NCBI GenBank assembly: GCA_030427205.1
Contig: JAUHXC010000002.1
Coordinates: 1 to 64,000 of the forward strand
Direction of reading: 5' to 3'
DNA from: a bacterium
GTDB taxonomy: Bacteria > Myxococcota_A > Bradymonadia > UBA7976 > UBA1532
DNA length: 64,000 nucleotides
Shown piece by piece: positions 34,845-45,486 of the stretch (position 1 is its first letter; every line of letters starts with the position of its first letter). The notes under the pieces are model-generated. The model was not told the origin of the DNA and searched no databases. It saw only the letters and a program-made list of their open reading frames with translations. The translations under genes and the position numbers were made by a program.

Positions 34845-35813
34845 ATGTCAAGCGAACGACCCATCGGCAACTTCCGGTTCAAGATCGAGATCGACGGGGT
34901 GGTGGTCGGCCACTTCCAGGGGGTGAGCGGGATCAGCTCAGAGCACGAGGTGGTGACGCACGTCGAAGGCGGGCGCAACGATCGCGGCATCAAGCTGCCC
35001 GGCCAGGGGCAGTTCGGCAGCATCACCCTCAAGCGGGGCTATGCGAGCGAGGCGACCCTGCGCAACTGGATCGCCGATGTATCGACGGCCGGCAAGCCGC
35101 TGCGCCGGTCGCTGTCGGTGATCGTGCTCGGGGACGACGCCTACGACGAGGTGGGACGCTACGACGTGATCGAGGCGTGGCCCAACAAGTGGGAGATCGA
35201 GGAGCTGCAGGGTGAGAGCCTCGAAGCCGTCGAGACGCTCGAGCTCGCGCATCACGGGCTGCAGTGGAAGCCGGTCGCGGTGCGCCGTGGCGCGGGCTCG
35301 GACGTCGCGCGGCGCGCGGCGGCGGCGGCTCGAGCCGCCCGGGCCGCTCGCCGGGTACGAGAGATCGCCCAGGCTGCAGCGGACGCTGCGGGCGCGGTCG
35401 GCGGCGTGGCCCGCGCCGTCGCCTCGGCCGCAGACGCCGCGGCGTCGGCCATCGATCGGGCGGCCGATATTGCTGCCGACACGGTCGCTGCGGCCGGCGC
35501 CGCCGCGGGGCCCCACGCCGCAGAAGGGGCCTGGGCCGCGGCCGCGGACGCCGCGTTCGATCCGACGCCCGGTGCGAACGTGGAAGACGCGATGGCCGGG
35601 GCCACGGCCGCCTCGGTCGCGGGCGCGGCCACCCCGCCCGCCGCAGCGCCGGCGGATGCGCGGCGTTTCTCCCGCGGCGGTGGGTCGGCCACGGCCGGAT
35701 CGAACGCCGAGGGCGGGGCCGCGCCGGGTGGCGCCTGGTCCGACGGCGTCGATCGCAGTCAATCGGTCGCCGGGTTCGGCGAACCGGGCCTGCCGGCAGG
35801 TTTCGGGGGGTGA
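34845..35813 (+). CDS. Phage tail-tube-like (gp19/TIGR02241-type) protein with Ala-rich extension
   Basis: A 322-aa protein. Residues 1-145 match the T4 gp19-like tail-tube family used by contractile phages and extracellular injection systems: PIGNFRFKIEIDGVVVGHFQGVSGI, the basic loop GGRNDRGIKLPGQGQFGSITLKRG, and ELAHHGLQWKP near the end of the domain. The remaining 175 residues are Ala/Arg/Asp-rich and low-complexity (AARAARAARRVREIAQAAADAAGAV), unlike ordinary tube proteins of about 150 aa. No sheath, baseplate, spike or ATPase lies nearby, so it is an orphan here. It sits 122 bases from a tRNA-Asn on the opposite strand. TAGATT ends about 10 bases before the ATG, so the transcript may have almost no leader. 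Confidence 0.8.
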   Translation: MSSERPIGNFRFKIEIDGVVVGHFQGVSGISSEHEVVTHVEGGRNDRGIKLPGQGQFGSITLKRGYASEATLRNWIADVSTAGKPLRRSLSVIVLGDDAYDEVGRYDVIEAWPNKWEIEELQGESLEAVETLELAHHGLQWKPVAVRRGAGSDVARRAAAAARAARAARRVREIAQAAADAAGAVGGVARAVASAADAAASAIDRAADIAADTVAAAGAAAGPHAAEGAWAAAADAAFDPTPGANVEDAMAGATAASVAGAATPPAAAPADARRFSRGGGSATAGSNAEGGAAPGGAWSDGVDRSQSVAGFGEPGLPAGFGG

Positions 35814-36019
35814 TGCGGTGATCACGATTTCTGGTGGACACTCACCGGGGGCGATGGCGTATCGCATGCGGTAGAAACCGGGCGCGTCGCGGCCGATCGG
35901 GAACTTTACTCTCGACCGCGACCCCCGATAGCGAGCATAACGTTTCGCTCGGCGGCGCATTGCGGTAGATGACGTAGCCGAGGACTTCCGCGCGCATGGT
36001 TCTTTAAGGGGTTGACGCG

Positions 36020-37099
36020 ATGGCGTCGGACAAGGAAGCCGAACAGTCGGCACTGATCAATCTGGACAGCCTCGAGGTGCCCAAGTCCCGTACGGGCGGA
36101 GGGCCGGGCTTCGAGGAGTCGGGGCTGATCGATCTGTCGGGGTTCACCGGCGGTGGGCCGACGGAGACCCGCGAGACCGCCGGCGTGCCGTCGGGCGGCC
36201 CGGTGGTGGCCGGCTTCGTCGCGGCGCCCAAGCAGTCGAATACGACCCTGATGATCGTGCTCGGCGTCATCGTGCTGGCCATCCTGGTCGTCGTCGCGGT
36301 GTTCGTGGGCATGATCGTGGCTCAAGGGGATCAACCACCGCCGCCAGTGGCCGGTGCCCAGCCGGCCGCTGCGCCGGCGCCTGCCCCGGCAGCGGGATCG
36401 CCGGCCGAGCCGGCTGCGCCTGCGCCCGCCGCGGCGGAGAAGGCGGCCGAGAAGGCCAGCGATGCCGGGACGGCCGTCGCCGAGGACGCGGCCGATGCGG
36501 GCAGCGCGCCGGTCGCCGAAGCGCCGAAGGCGGAGGCGGAGGCGCCCAAGCCCGCGGCTGCGAAGCCGACCCGCCGCAGCAGCCCCCGGCGTGCGGCGAG
36601 CCCCAAGCCCGCCGCGCCTGCGCCGCCGCCCGCTGTGCGGGTGGCCGCCGCAGAGGATGCGCCGCCGCCGGCCGAGGCCCCCAAGCCAGCCGCGCCCAAG
36701 CCGCCCCCGCCTGCGCCCAAGGAGACCAGCGAGGTCGACGATCTGCTCGGCAGCCTCAACGGCAACAAGCCGGCGGCCCCGGCGGGCGGCAACAGCCCGG
36801 TGGCGGCGCCGAGCGATCCGATGCTGCCCGAGCGATTGACCCGGCGTCAGATCCTCACCGTGGTGAAGCGCAACGCCGGCGGCGTCCGCAAGTGCAAGGC
36901 TCAGCCGCCCGGCGCGGGTGGCACGGTGACGGTGAAGATGCAGATCGCGCCCAACGGATCGGTGTCGAGCGCCGCGATCGCCGGCGGCCCGATCAAGGGC
37001 ACGGCTCAGGGCAACTGCGTCGAGCGCACCGTCAAGGTCTTCCGCTTCCCGCAGTTCAGCGGCGATCCGATGCAGATCAACATGCCCTTCGCGATGTGA
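36020..37099 (+). CDS. AgmX/PglI C-terminal domain protein (TonB-like)
   Basis: A 359-aa protein. Residues 1-75 are acidic/Gly-rich and cytoplasmic; one membrane helix lies at about 76-100 (TLMIVLGVIVLAILVVVAVF). A Pro/Ala/Lys linker of about 150 residues (APKPAAPKPPPPAPK) would span the periplasm, as in TonB. The C-terminal domain (about 272-359) has LTRRQILTVVKRNAGGVRKC, VKMQIAPNGSVSSAAIAG and the conserved second Cys before VKVFRFPQF, which is the AgmX/PglI pattern of myxobacteria. These proteins transmit force or energy to the outer membrane, some in gliding motility. AAGGGG lies about eight bases before the ATG. Confidence 0.85.
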   Translation: MASDKEAEQSALINLDSLEVPKSRTGGGPGFEESGLIDLSGFTGGGPTETRETAGVPSGGPVVAGFVAAPKQSNTTLMIVLGVIVLAILVVVAVFVGMIVAQGDQPPPPVAGAQPAAAPAPAPAAGSPAEPAAPAPAAAEKAAEKASDAGTAVAEDAADAGSAPVAEAPKAEAEAPKPAAAKPTRRSSPRRAASPKPAAPAPPPAVRVAAAEDAPPPAEAPKPAAPKPPPPAPKETSEVDDLLGSLNGNKPAAPAGGNSPVAAPSDPMLPERLTRRQILTVVKRNAGGVRKCKAQPPGAGGTVTVKMQIAPNGSVSSAAIAGGPIKGTAQGNCVERTVKVFRFPQFSGDPMQINMPFAM

Positions 37100-37102
37100 T
37101 TC

Positions 37103-37127
37103 GACGGGCCGGGCAACCCGGCTCGTC
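37103..37127 (+). terminator. Hairpin after the AgmX/PglI-like gene
   Basis: GACGGGCCGGG and CCCGGCTCGTC pair as an 11-bp stem with one G-T wobble around the loop CAA, three bases after the stop. There is no T-run, so it is a plausible but incomplete intrinsic terminator between convergent genes. Confidence 0.5.
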
Positions 37128-37166
37128 TCCGACATCGGGACCGATCGCGGGCCCAATCGGGCATCC

Positions 37167-37838
37167 CTACCAGGGCAGCTCGTGCCCCTCCGCGTGCCAG
37201 AACCGGCCGCTCGTCTGCAGTGTCAGCGCGTCCATCCGATCGATCAGACCCGCTGCGGCCTTGGCCGGGCTGACGTGTCCCGTGCCGCCGGTCATGTCTG
37301 TCTGGACGTAGCCCGGGTGCAGCAGGGCCACCGCGATACCGGCCGGGCGCAGGTCGTGCGCCAGCGATACGCCGGCCATGTTCAGCGCAGCTTTTGACAT
37401 GCGGTAGCCGTACCGGCTGCCCGATGTATTGTCGGCGATCGAGCCCATGCGACTCGTCACAAGGCCGATCCGCGCGCCGTCAGCGAGCCGCTGCCTGAGC
37501 GCCGCCACCGTCTTGAGCGGGCCGAGCGCGTTGATCTCGAACTGCTTGCGGATGCTGTCGAGGTCGAGCGCGTCGAGGGTCTCTGCCCGCAAGATGCCGG
37601 CGTTGTGCAGCAGAACATCGATGCGCACCCCGGCGAGGCGCTCGGCGAGCTGGCCCAGGGTATCGTCGGCCACATCGACATCAGCTTCGATCCGCACGGT
37701 GTGGCGCCGGGCCAGCGCTTGCAGGGCGTCGGACGGCGCGCGGCAGGCCGCGATGACATGGTCGCCGCGTTTGGCGTAGATGCGTGCGAGTTCGAGCCCG
37801 ATGCCCCGGTTCGCGCCGATGATCAAGACGTCAGCCAT
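37167..37838 (-). CDS. Short-chain dehydrogenase/reductase (CsgA/C-factor-like)
   Basis: A 223-aa protein. The ATG at 37838 has GGAG six bases upstream; the frame is open further up but without coding character. Rossmann motif GANRGIGLELARIYAKRG, HNAG at about 80, catalytic Tyr and Lys in YGYRMSKAALN, and HPGYVQTDM. The short length, the GANRGIG loop, and the lack of a long C-terminal extension resemble C-factor/sniffer-type carbonyl reductases, the group that includes Myxococcus CsgA. The substrate is unknown; the CsgA resemblance does not by itself mean a developmental role. Confidence 0.88.
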   Translation of the reverse strand: MADVLIIGANRGIGLELARIYAKRGDHVIAACRAPSDALQALARRHTVRIEADVDVADDTLGQLAERLAGVRIDVLLHNAGILRAETLDALDLDSIRKQFEINALGPLKTVAALRQRLADGARIGLVTSRMGSIADNTSGSRYGYRMSKAALNMAGVSLAHDLRPAGIAVALLHPGYVQTDMTGGTGHVSPAKAAAGLIDRMDALTLQTSGRFWHAEGHELPW

Positions 37839-38074
37839 GGATGACTCCATCGGGGGACTCGGGCGCCGGGCGGGGCAGCGCATCCCTCGGGATCTGATGA
37901 TTTGCCGCCACGCCCCGACGCCGCTGGGCGTATGGGGTTCTGCGCAGCAGGACGGGCGCCGACGGTCATGACCGCTCGGCGACCGTGTCACCGTCCTGCC
38001 GTACCTTGATGATGTCCGTCGGCCGTGTTCGTCGCGGGAATTGCTCCGACGAGTCGGCCCGCGGGCCATGGCTT
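37839..38074. other. Gene-free stretch upstream of the SDR gene
   Basis: About 235 bases (310 including the terminator and downstream gap before the next gene). It holds the ribosome-binding site of the SDR gene and presumably its promoter, but no convincing promoter, small gene, or RNA could be picked out. It ends at the outer-membrane-protein terminator. Confidence 0.4.
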
Positions 38075-38111
38075 CGAAAATACAAACGCCCCGGCCAGAG
38101 GCGCGGGGCGT
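38075..38111 (-). terminator. Intrinsic terminator of the outer-membrane barrel gene
   Basis: On the minus strand ACGCCCCG and CGGGGCGT form an 8-bp stem (38086-38111) with a 10-base loop, followed by a T-rich run TTTGTATTTT. It lies 37 bases after the stop of the barrel gene. One of the clearest intrinsic terminators in the window. Confidence 0.8.
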
Positions 38112-38148
38112 CGTGTATGCCGGCGTCAGCCGGCGGCATCGGGCGAAC

Positions 38149-39372
38149 TCAGAAGGTGTAGTTCGCCGCGACGCTGAGGAACATCGGCGCGTCGCCGCCC
38201 AGGAAGTCGGGGCCCTGGGTCATCCAGTTCTGCTGCAGCGCGGTGTCGAGGGTGAAGTCGCCCACGATGAAGCCGAAGCCGGCGTTCCAGCCGAAGCTGC
38301 CTTCCTGCTCGGTGAGCACGAGGTCGCCGTTGGCCCGGGTGTCCTGATTGTAGCCGAAGTGGTACTCCATGCCGGTGCGGAAGACCATCCACTCCAGCAG
38401 GTTGAGCTCGAGGCTCATGCGGAAGCCGGGGATGATGATCTTCATGTCGGTCTCGGCGTCTTCGTCCGAGTCACCGTCGGTGTTGGGGTCACGGCCGCTG
38501 TAGCCGAGGCCGACGATGCCGTAGGCCGACACGGTGCTGTTCATCTTGCTGAGCTTGTAGACCGGGCCCAGACCACCGACGAGCAGGATGTCGTTGCGGG
38601 CATCGCTGTTGTTGTCGTTGGCCTCGGTGATGGCCTGGCTGGCGAAGGCGAACTGGCCGAGGTAGCCCAGGTCGATCTTCTCGCCCATCGGCGAGAAGCC
38701 GCGGATGTTGGCGTTGATGCCGAAGAGCTGGCCGCTGTGGGCCAAGTCGCCACCGACGGTGCGCTGACCGCTGGCGAAGACGATGTCGGCCGCCATGTCG
38801 AAGTTCTTGCCGAAGCTCATGCCGGCGCTGAGCTTGAGCGCGAACTGGCTGTTGCTGTCCTCGTCGTCGGCGGTCTGCGAGTCGCCGCCGGTGCCGATGC
38901 CGAGGCGGAAGCCCAGCAGGTTGCGGCCGAGGTTGAAGGCCATGATGAGGTCGACGAAGGTCAGCGGGCTGGCGTAGTCGCCGTCCGCCACGCCGCCGTC
39001 GCCGGTGGCCAGGATGTTGCCCGGGGCGCCGAGGTTGGCCAGCTCGTACGTGTCCATGTAGTTCCACATGAAGCTCGTACCGGCATCGGACAGGGGACCG
39101 GGGTTGATGTCGGCCCGGTTGACCAGGATGCCGAAGCCGAAGTCCCGGCTGCCGATGAGCAGCATGCCGCTGCCCTCACCCTTCGACGCGCCATAGTCGA
39201 AGTTGATGAGGTTGCGGTAGTCGAGCATCAGCTGCGGATAGATGACGACGTCGTCCTTGTCCTTCATGAGCAGGTTGTTGCTCAGCGAAGTGCGCCGATC
39301 GGCGAGGGCCGGGCTGGCGAGAAGGACCGCCGCAGCCGCGACGGTGACGACACTCTTGAAGTACCGGTTCAT
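38149..39372 (-). CDS. Outer-membrane beta-barrel protein (porin-like)
   Basis: A 407-aa protein. The ATG at 39372 has GGGAGGA immediately upstream; the signal peptide is MNRYFKSVVTVAAAAVLLASPALA. The body alternates polar and hydrophobic residues in strand-length pieces (FGFGILVNRADINPG; LLGFRLGIGTGGDSQ; FRTGMEYHFGYNQDTR) and ends in Phe (SVAANYTF), the C-terminal signal recognised by the BAM complex. Acidic loops DGDSDEDAETD may bind cations. No specific family is recognised. It has its own promoter and terminator, so it is likely monocistronic and well expressed. Confidence 0.8.
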   Translation of the reverse strand: MNRYFKSVVTVAAAAVLLASPALADRRTSLSNNLLMKDKDDVVIYPQLMLDYRNLINFDYGASKGEGSGMLLIGSRDFGFGILVNRADINPGPLSDAGTSFMWNYMDTYELANLGAPGNILATGDGGVADGDYASPLTFVDLIMAFNLGRNLLGFRLGIGTGGDSQTADDEDSNSQFALKLSAGMSFGKNFDMAADIVFASGQRTVGGDLAHSGQLFGINANIRGFSPMGEKIDLGYLGQFAFASQAITEANDNNSDARNDILLVGGLGPVYKLSKMNSTVSAYGIVGLGYSGRDPNTDGDSDEDAETDMKIIIPGFRMSLELNLLEWMVFRTGMEYHFGYNQDTRANGDLVLTEQEGSFGWNAGFGFIVGDFTLDTALQQNWMTQGPDFLGGDAPMFLSVAANYTF

Positions 39373-39427
39373 GGTTCCTCCCATGGCTCGCAATCGCCCC
39401 TTTGTCTCCGGGGGTCGAACAGGCGGC

Positions 39428-39436
39428 CGTATACCA
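39428..39436 (-). promoter_or_regulatory. Candidate extended -10 for the outer-membrane barrel gene
   Basis: On the minus strand TGGTATACG (TGN plus TATACG) lies 56 bases before the ATG at 39372. No good -35 is seen at the usual spacing, which fits an extended -10. Pattern only. Confidence 0.3.
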
Positions 39437-39483
39437 AGGTTGAGCGCCCATCGCGACACTTTCCGGTCACGGGGCTGCATTTT

Positions 39484-41298
<1,815 letters not shown>

Positions 41299-41369
41299 AC
41301 GCGACTCCTGTCCAGGGCCCGCACCCTGCGATATCTCGGGCGCACGCGCAACCCGCTCGCGGACGAGGG

Positions 41370-42602
41370 TCAGGGCAGGGGCTGGAGGACGAGGCGCGGG
41401 CGATCGCCTTCGATGCCGCGAAAGGCATCGTGCTCGGCGGCGTAGATCAGCGGGCCCAGGCTGGCCGGGGCGAAGCCGGCGGTGTCGACGTCGAGCCAGT
41501 AGCGATCGTCCCGGGCGGCGGCGAGGTCGATCCGCCCGTCCCGGTCGGAGACCGCCGTGGCGAACGGCACGGTGTTGATCCGCGCGGCGACGGTCACGCC
41601 GGCGACAGGCCCACCGTCTGCGGACTCGATGATGGCGGTCAGCCGAACGGCGTCGGGTCCGGTGGAGGCGTGCAACAGCTCGATCGGATCGAGCTCTCGC
41701 CGGTCGCCGGCGGCGATGACCACCTGGCGCTCCTCGGGGTCATAGCCGTTGGCCCGGGCGATGATCCGGTGCGCGCCGGGCGCGAGGTCGTCGAAGGTGA
41801 AGCGCCCGTCGACGGGCGCGACGATGTCGCCGGCGTCGTCGAGTTCGAGGGTGATGGCGGCCCGTCGCTCGTCGGTGGCGAAGCGGCGCAGCTCGACCCG
41901 CCCGGTGAGGGTCGCCGCCCGCGGCACCAGCACCAGCGGCGCGCCGACCGTCGTGCGGATGCCCGGCTCGACGTCGAGCGCCCGCCGCGCGGGCTCATGG
42001 CCCGGCGCCTCGGCGGTGATCGTGGCGGCGCCGGCGGGCACCGCCACTTCGAAGCGGCCGTTGCCATCGGGCACGAAGAGCGAGTCTCCGATGGAGACGA
42101 CGGCCGCGGGCACGGTCTGGCCGGCGTCGTCGAGGACCCGGCCGATCACCGTGCCCCAGAGCGGCTCGAGCACCACGGGGCCGATGTCGATGACTTCGCC
42201 CGCGGGCAGGGTGAGCACCAGCGGGTCGGCGGCGAGACCGTCGGCGCTGGCGTCGAGGCGGTAGGTGCCCGGGGTGACGGCGTCGAAACGGAAGCGGCCG
42301 GCGGCGTCGATCGGCGCTGCGTAGGCCGTCATGCTGACGACGGTGTCGTCGGGTCCGTCCGCGGCGGTCCACAGCTCGACGCGGGCGTCGGCGAAGAGCT
42401 CGGCGCTGCCGCCGCCGGGCGCGATCAGCTGGCCCGCCAGCCGGCTGGGCTGTTGTTGCGCCCGGGGCGTATCGGGATCGAGCGGGTGGTCGGCCTCGAC
42501 GGGTCCACATCCGGCGAGCGCCACAGCGATCAGCCCCAGGGCCGCAGCCCCACTGACGCGGGCCGTCCATGGCTGCGGGCGCGTGTCAGTTGTCGGGCGC
42601 AT
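41370..42602 (-). CDS. Lipoprotein with repeated carboxypeptidase-regulatory-like domains
   Basis: A 410-aa protein. The signal ends LIAVALAGC (Cys32). After an Ala/Pro segment there are about four beta-sandwich units in the style of CarboxypepD_reg domains: GRFRFDAVTPGTYRLDASADG, GRFEVAVPAGAATITAEAPGHE, GRFTFDDLAPGAHRIIARANGY and GRIDLAAARDDRYWLDVDTAGF. Such proteins are structural or ligand-binding envelope components. The start overlaps the end of the upstream gene by 17 bases, so the two are probably co-transcribed. Confidence 0.78.
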   Translation of the reverse strand: MRPTTDTRPQPWTARVSGAAALGLIAVALAGCGPVEADHPLDPDTPRAQQQPSRLAGQLIAPGGGSAELFADARVELWTAADGPDDTVVSMTAYAAPIDAAGRFRFDAVTPGTYRLDASADGLAADPLVLTLPAGEVIDIGPVVLEPLWGTVIGRVLDDAGQTVPAAVVSIGDSLFVPDGNGRFEVAVPAGAATITAEAPGHEPARRALDVEPGIRTTVGAPLVLVPRAATLTGRVELRRFATDERRAAITLELDDAGDIVAPVDGRFTFDDLAPGAHRIIARANGYDPEERQVVIAAGDRRELDPIELLHASTGPDAVRLTAIIESADGGPVAGVTVAARINTVPFATAVSDRDGRIDLAAARDDRYWLDVDTAGFAPASLGPLIYAAEHDAFRGIEGDRPRLVLQPLP

Positions 42603-44139
42603 CGCGGGGGATCTCGTAGTCGACGCGATCTTCGCTGGTGACGATGGCGTCGACCAGGCTCGCCAACCAGACCGCGCCGGCGGCGACGAAGAAGGCGCTC
42701 GACCGGGCGTAGTGGGCGTCGGCGTCGTCGCGGCGACCCACCGTCGAGGGGTCGTTGGACTGATAGTCGGACTCGGCGGTGGCGCCCAGCGCGAAGGAGA
42801 CGGCGCCGGCGCCGAGCGTGGCGATGAACCCGGTCAGATAGCCGGCGCCGCGTCCGGTGTGCCCCTGGGAGATCTGCCCCAGGCCCGGCAGCAAGGCCGA
42901 GCGTAGGATGGCCGACGAGGCGCTGTGCTCGATACGGATGCGCTCGGAGAGGCGCCGCATGGCGTCCCGGTCGAAAGGCTGGCGGGTCGCGCCGAGGTCG
43001 CGGCCGGTCGCGACGTCGATCGCCCGGCCGGCGATGGTGACCGTATCGCCTTCGCTGAGCACGCTCCCGGCCACGAGCGTATCGGCGCCCGACATTTCGG
43101 CCAGCGCCCGCGCGTCGTCGAGAGCGAAGCGGCCGTCTTCACCGCGATGCAGCCGCTCGAGGCCGTCGTCGAAAGTCTCGGGCTCGACGAGCACCAGACC
43201 GGGCCGGCGCAGCATGCGCGCGGCGATGAGCGCCGAGTTGGCGTCGTCGAGGTGGTCGCGATGGCTCGCTTCGTCGAGCGCGGTGAAGGGCAGGATCGCG
43301 ACGCGCGGTACGCCCGGACGCTGTTCGAGGCCCAGGCGCAGCCGATCGACGAAGCCGTCGAGCCCGTCGGTGACGTCCGCGGTTCGCGGGGCCGGCGGGC
43401 TGACCACCGCCGCGAAGGTCGGCGTCGGCGGCGGCGTCATCGGGGTGGATGGTGACGGATCCGCCGCCGGCACAGCGGGCGGGGCCGGTGTGTCCGGCAC
43501 CGGTCGGGCTCCATCGCTCGGCTGTGCCGCTGGGTCGTCGGTCGCGGCTGCTGCGGGTGCGGGGTCTTCCGGCGCAGCCCCGTCCCGATCGGGCGTCGGC
43601 GGATCGGGGGTCGCCGGATCGGGTGTCGCTGTCGCGGTGTCTGCCGCTCCGTCCTCGGAGGGGTCGCCCTTGGTCTTCGGGGTCGCCTTGGGCCTGGTGC
43701 GGGCCTTGCCGCCGCGCCCCTCGGGTCGGGGCACGGTGATCCGTACCGTGCGCTGATCGGCGCCGACGTACTCCGCGCGGATCTGCTGGACGAGGTCCTT
43801 GGTGATCAATCGTCGCTTGAACCTCACCCGCAGGATCGCCCCCGGCGGGCGCTGGGTCGACGGATGCAGCAGCGTGCGCTTGATGAGCGGATCGGGCGTC
43901 TCGATCCACTTGCGCGCCGCCGTGATGCCGCCGAGCCGCAAGATGAGCACCTCGCCTCGGCGGGCGGGGATCTTCTCGGCCAGCGAGCCGTCGATCACGG
44001 TGGTCGCGGTGAAGTAGAAGTCGAGGCGGTCGGGGTGACTCTCGAAACGCACCGACTCCACGACGCCCGGCTGGGCCAGGGCCGAGCCGCCGAACAGCAG
44101 GCAGAGCAGTACGAACAACGGGCGGAGTGCGAGCATCAT
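42586..44139 (-). CDS. Exported multidomain protein: AMIN-like, FlgT/CsgG-like and membrane segments
   Basis: A 517-aa protein starting at one of two adjacent ATG codons (44139/44136). Signal peptide ends GGSALAQ. Residues about 25-140 resemble an AMIN-type beta domain (VRFESHPDRLDFYFTATTVI; RTVRITVPRPEG). A Pro/Asp/Ala/Thr linker of about 130 residues follows (about 145-275). Residues about 290-410 look like CsgG/FlgT-type periplasmic domains (VPRVAILPFTALDEAS; LAEMSGADTLVAGSVL; VATGRDLGA). The C-terminal part has two hydrophobic segments (LLPGLGQISQG to FALGATAES; FFVAAGAVWLASLVDAIV), similar to DUF5683. Likely an envelope assembly factor; the function is unproven. Confidence 0.7.
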   Translation of the reverse strand: MMLALRPLFVLLCLLFGGSALAQPGVVESVRFESHPDRLDFYFTATTVIDGSLAEKIPARRGEVLILRLGGITAARKWIETPDPLIKRTLLHPSTQRPPGAILRVRFKRRLITKDLVQQIRAEYVGADQRTVRITVPRPEGRGGKARTRPKATPKTKGDPSEDGAADTATATPDPATPDPPTPDRDGAAPEDPAPAAAATDDPAAQPSDGARPVPDTPAPPAVPAADPSPSTPMTPPPTPTFAAVVSPPAPRTADVTDGLDGFVDRLRLGLEQRPGVPRVAILPFTALDEASHRDHLDDANSALIAARMLRRPGLVLVEPETFDDGLERLHRGEDGRFALDDARALAEMSGADTLVAGSVLSEGDTVTIAGRAIDVATGRDLGATRQPFDRDAMRRLSERIRIEHSASSAILRSALLPGLGQISQGHTGRGAGYLTGFIATLGAGAVSFALGATAESDYQSNDPSTVGRRDDADAHYARSSAFFVAAGAVWLASLVDAIVTSEDRVDYEIPRDAPDN

Positions 44140-44206
44140 CGGCCCCAGACTCGACCGGTTGGGCAGCGAAGTCAACTCGACCCGGGCCGTCACGGCGCGC
44201 GTTCGA

Positions 44207-44647
44207 TCAAGCGGGCAGATGCTCGGCGACGAACTTGCGCTGCGGGACACGGTAGGCCGAGTGGGGGACTCTGCCCAGCAGCAGCGGCCGCGCGTGGTCG
44301 GCCGGCAAGCCGAATTGATAGATCGCGTTGGCCTCGTGTTGATCGCAGAGCACGAAGTACATCGCCTTCACGCCGTTGTCGAACCACCGGGTCAGGTGGT
44401 CGCCCCATTGCGCCTTGTACTCGGCCACCCGACCGTGGAGGTCGGGCGCGAGGGCTTTGTAGGGCTCGACAGCCCGCTCGCAACACATCACCACCGGGCC
44501 GCACGCGCTGTGGTCGTCGCCGTCCCCGTGCTTGTGGATGTAGATGCCGGCCACGCCTTCGTCGTCGAAAGGGACCAGCCACGTCGCTCGCTGCGGCGCC
44601 TTGCGTTTGGCGGCGCCGCGCTTCTTCTTCTTGATCTTGCGCACCAT
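44207..44647 (-). CDS. Hypothetical basic-N-terminus protein
   Basis: A 146-aa protein beginning MVRKIKKKKRGAAKRKAPQR, a strongly basic tail; the frame is open upstream, but that part overlaps the kinase-like gene and is not coding. The body is compact and mixed (VPFDDEGVAGIYIHKHGDGDD; WGDHLTRWFDNGVKAMYFVLCDQHEAN) with several Cys and His. No family is recognised. GGAGG lies 12 bases before the ATG, rather far. It follows the fructosamine-kinase-like gene by 41 bases and could be the last gene of that operon. Confidence 0.6.
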   Translation of the reverse strand: MVRKIKKKKRGAAKRKAPQRATWLVPFDDEGVAGIYIHKHGDGDDHSACGPVVMCCERAVEPYKALAPDLHGRVAEYKAQWGDHLTRWFDNGVKAMYFVLCDQHEANAIYQFGLPADHARPLLLGRVPHSAYRVPQRKFVAEHLPA

Positions 44648-44688
44648 GGCGAGTGGATGCCTCCGTCGGGTGTCGGGTCGCCGGGCAT

Positions 44689-45486
44689 TCAACGATAGCG
44701 GTGCACGATGTCGGCGACGTGCCCGAGATAGCCGGCCCCGAACAGGTACACGTGCACCAGCACGAAGTAGAGCTGGTGATAGGGCAGGCTCTCCTCGACC
44801 GCGTCGGGGATCGGGCAGAGCGCCCGGTAGGCTTGCCAGAAGCGGGGACCGAATCCGCCGAAGAGGCGCATCATGGCCAGGTCGACGGCGCGTTCGCCGT
44901 ACCAGACCGATGGGTCGATCAGCGCGGGTCCCGCGGCGCTGGCGAGCACGTTGCCGCTCCACAGGTCGCCGTGGATCAAGCATGGCCCTTCGGCCGGCGG
45001 CTCGAACCGGTCGAGCAGGTCGTCGACGGCTGGGCCGAGCCGGCCCAGCCGCGAGCGCGTGGCCTTCAGCAGCGGTTCGATGCGGTGCGTCCGCCAGAAG
45101 GCCGACCAGTCATGGCTGGTCGGCGAGTGTGGCAGGGGGAACGGCCCGAGAAAGACCGGGGAAGGCCAGCCGTAGGCGTCGGCCGGCGCGCGATGCACCC
45201 GCGCCACCTGCTCGGCGAGTCCGACCGGATCGGCTGGGCCCGGCGCGAGGTAGCGCATCACCAGACCCTCGGGCCCGGCCCAACGCACCGCGGGGACCCG
45301 CGCGCCGGCGTTGGCGAGGGTGCGCAAGCCACGGGCTTCGGCTTCGAAGAGGCCCGGCGGCGCGTCGGGGTGGCACTTGACGACCCAGCGGCCGATCCGG
45401 TGCACGTCGCTGACGCTGCCGCCCGACAAAGCCACGCTCGGCCCGGTTGGCAGTCCGGCGAGCGCCAGGACCCGCTCGGGGGTCAC
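44689..45486 (-). CDS. Fructosamine/ketosamine-3-kinase-like protein
   Basis: A 265-aa protein. Catalytic motif HGDLWSGNVLAS (the Brenner Asp and Asn) and the metal-binding IDPSVWYGERAVDLAMM match fructosamine kinases, which phosphorylate sugars on glycated amines so that they detach. The N-terminal lobe is short (SVSDVHRIGRWVVKCH supplies the lysine), and overall length is slightly below the usual 280-300. The start is a GTG overlapping the stop of the FadL-like gene (GTGA), so this cytoplasmic enzyme is tied to an outer-membrane operon, an unusual partnership. Confidence 0.88.
   Translation of the reverse strand: MTPERVLALAGLPTGPSVALSGGSVSDVHRIGRWVVKCHPDAPPGLFEAEARGLRTLANAGARVPAVRWAGPEGLVMRYLAPGPADPVGLAEQVARVHRAPADAYGWPSPVFLGPFPLPHSPTSHDWSAFWRTHRIEPLLKATRSRLGRLGPAVDDLLDRFEPPAEGPCLIHGDLWSGNVLASAAGPALIDPSVWYGERAVDLAMMRLFGGFGPRFWQAYRALCPIPDAVEESLPYHQLYFVLVHVYLFGAGYLGHVADIVHRYR

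Noticed and set aside
37103..37166. A possible small RNA between the convergent AgmX-like and SDR genes
   Set aside because: Only a terminator-like hairpin is visible; there is no separate promoter.
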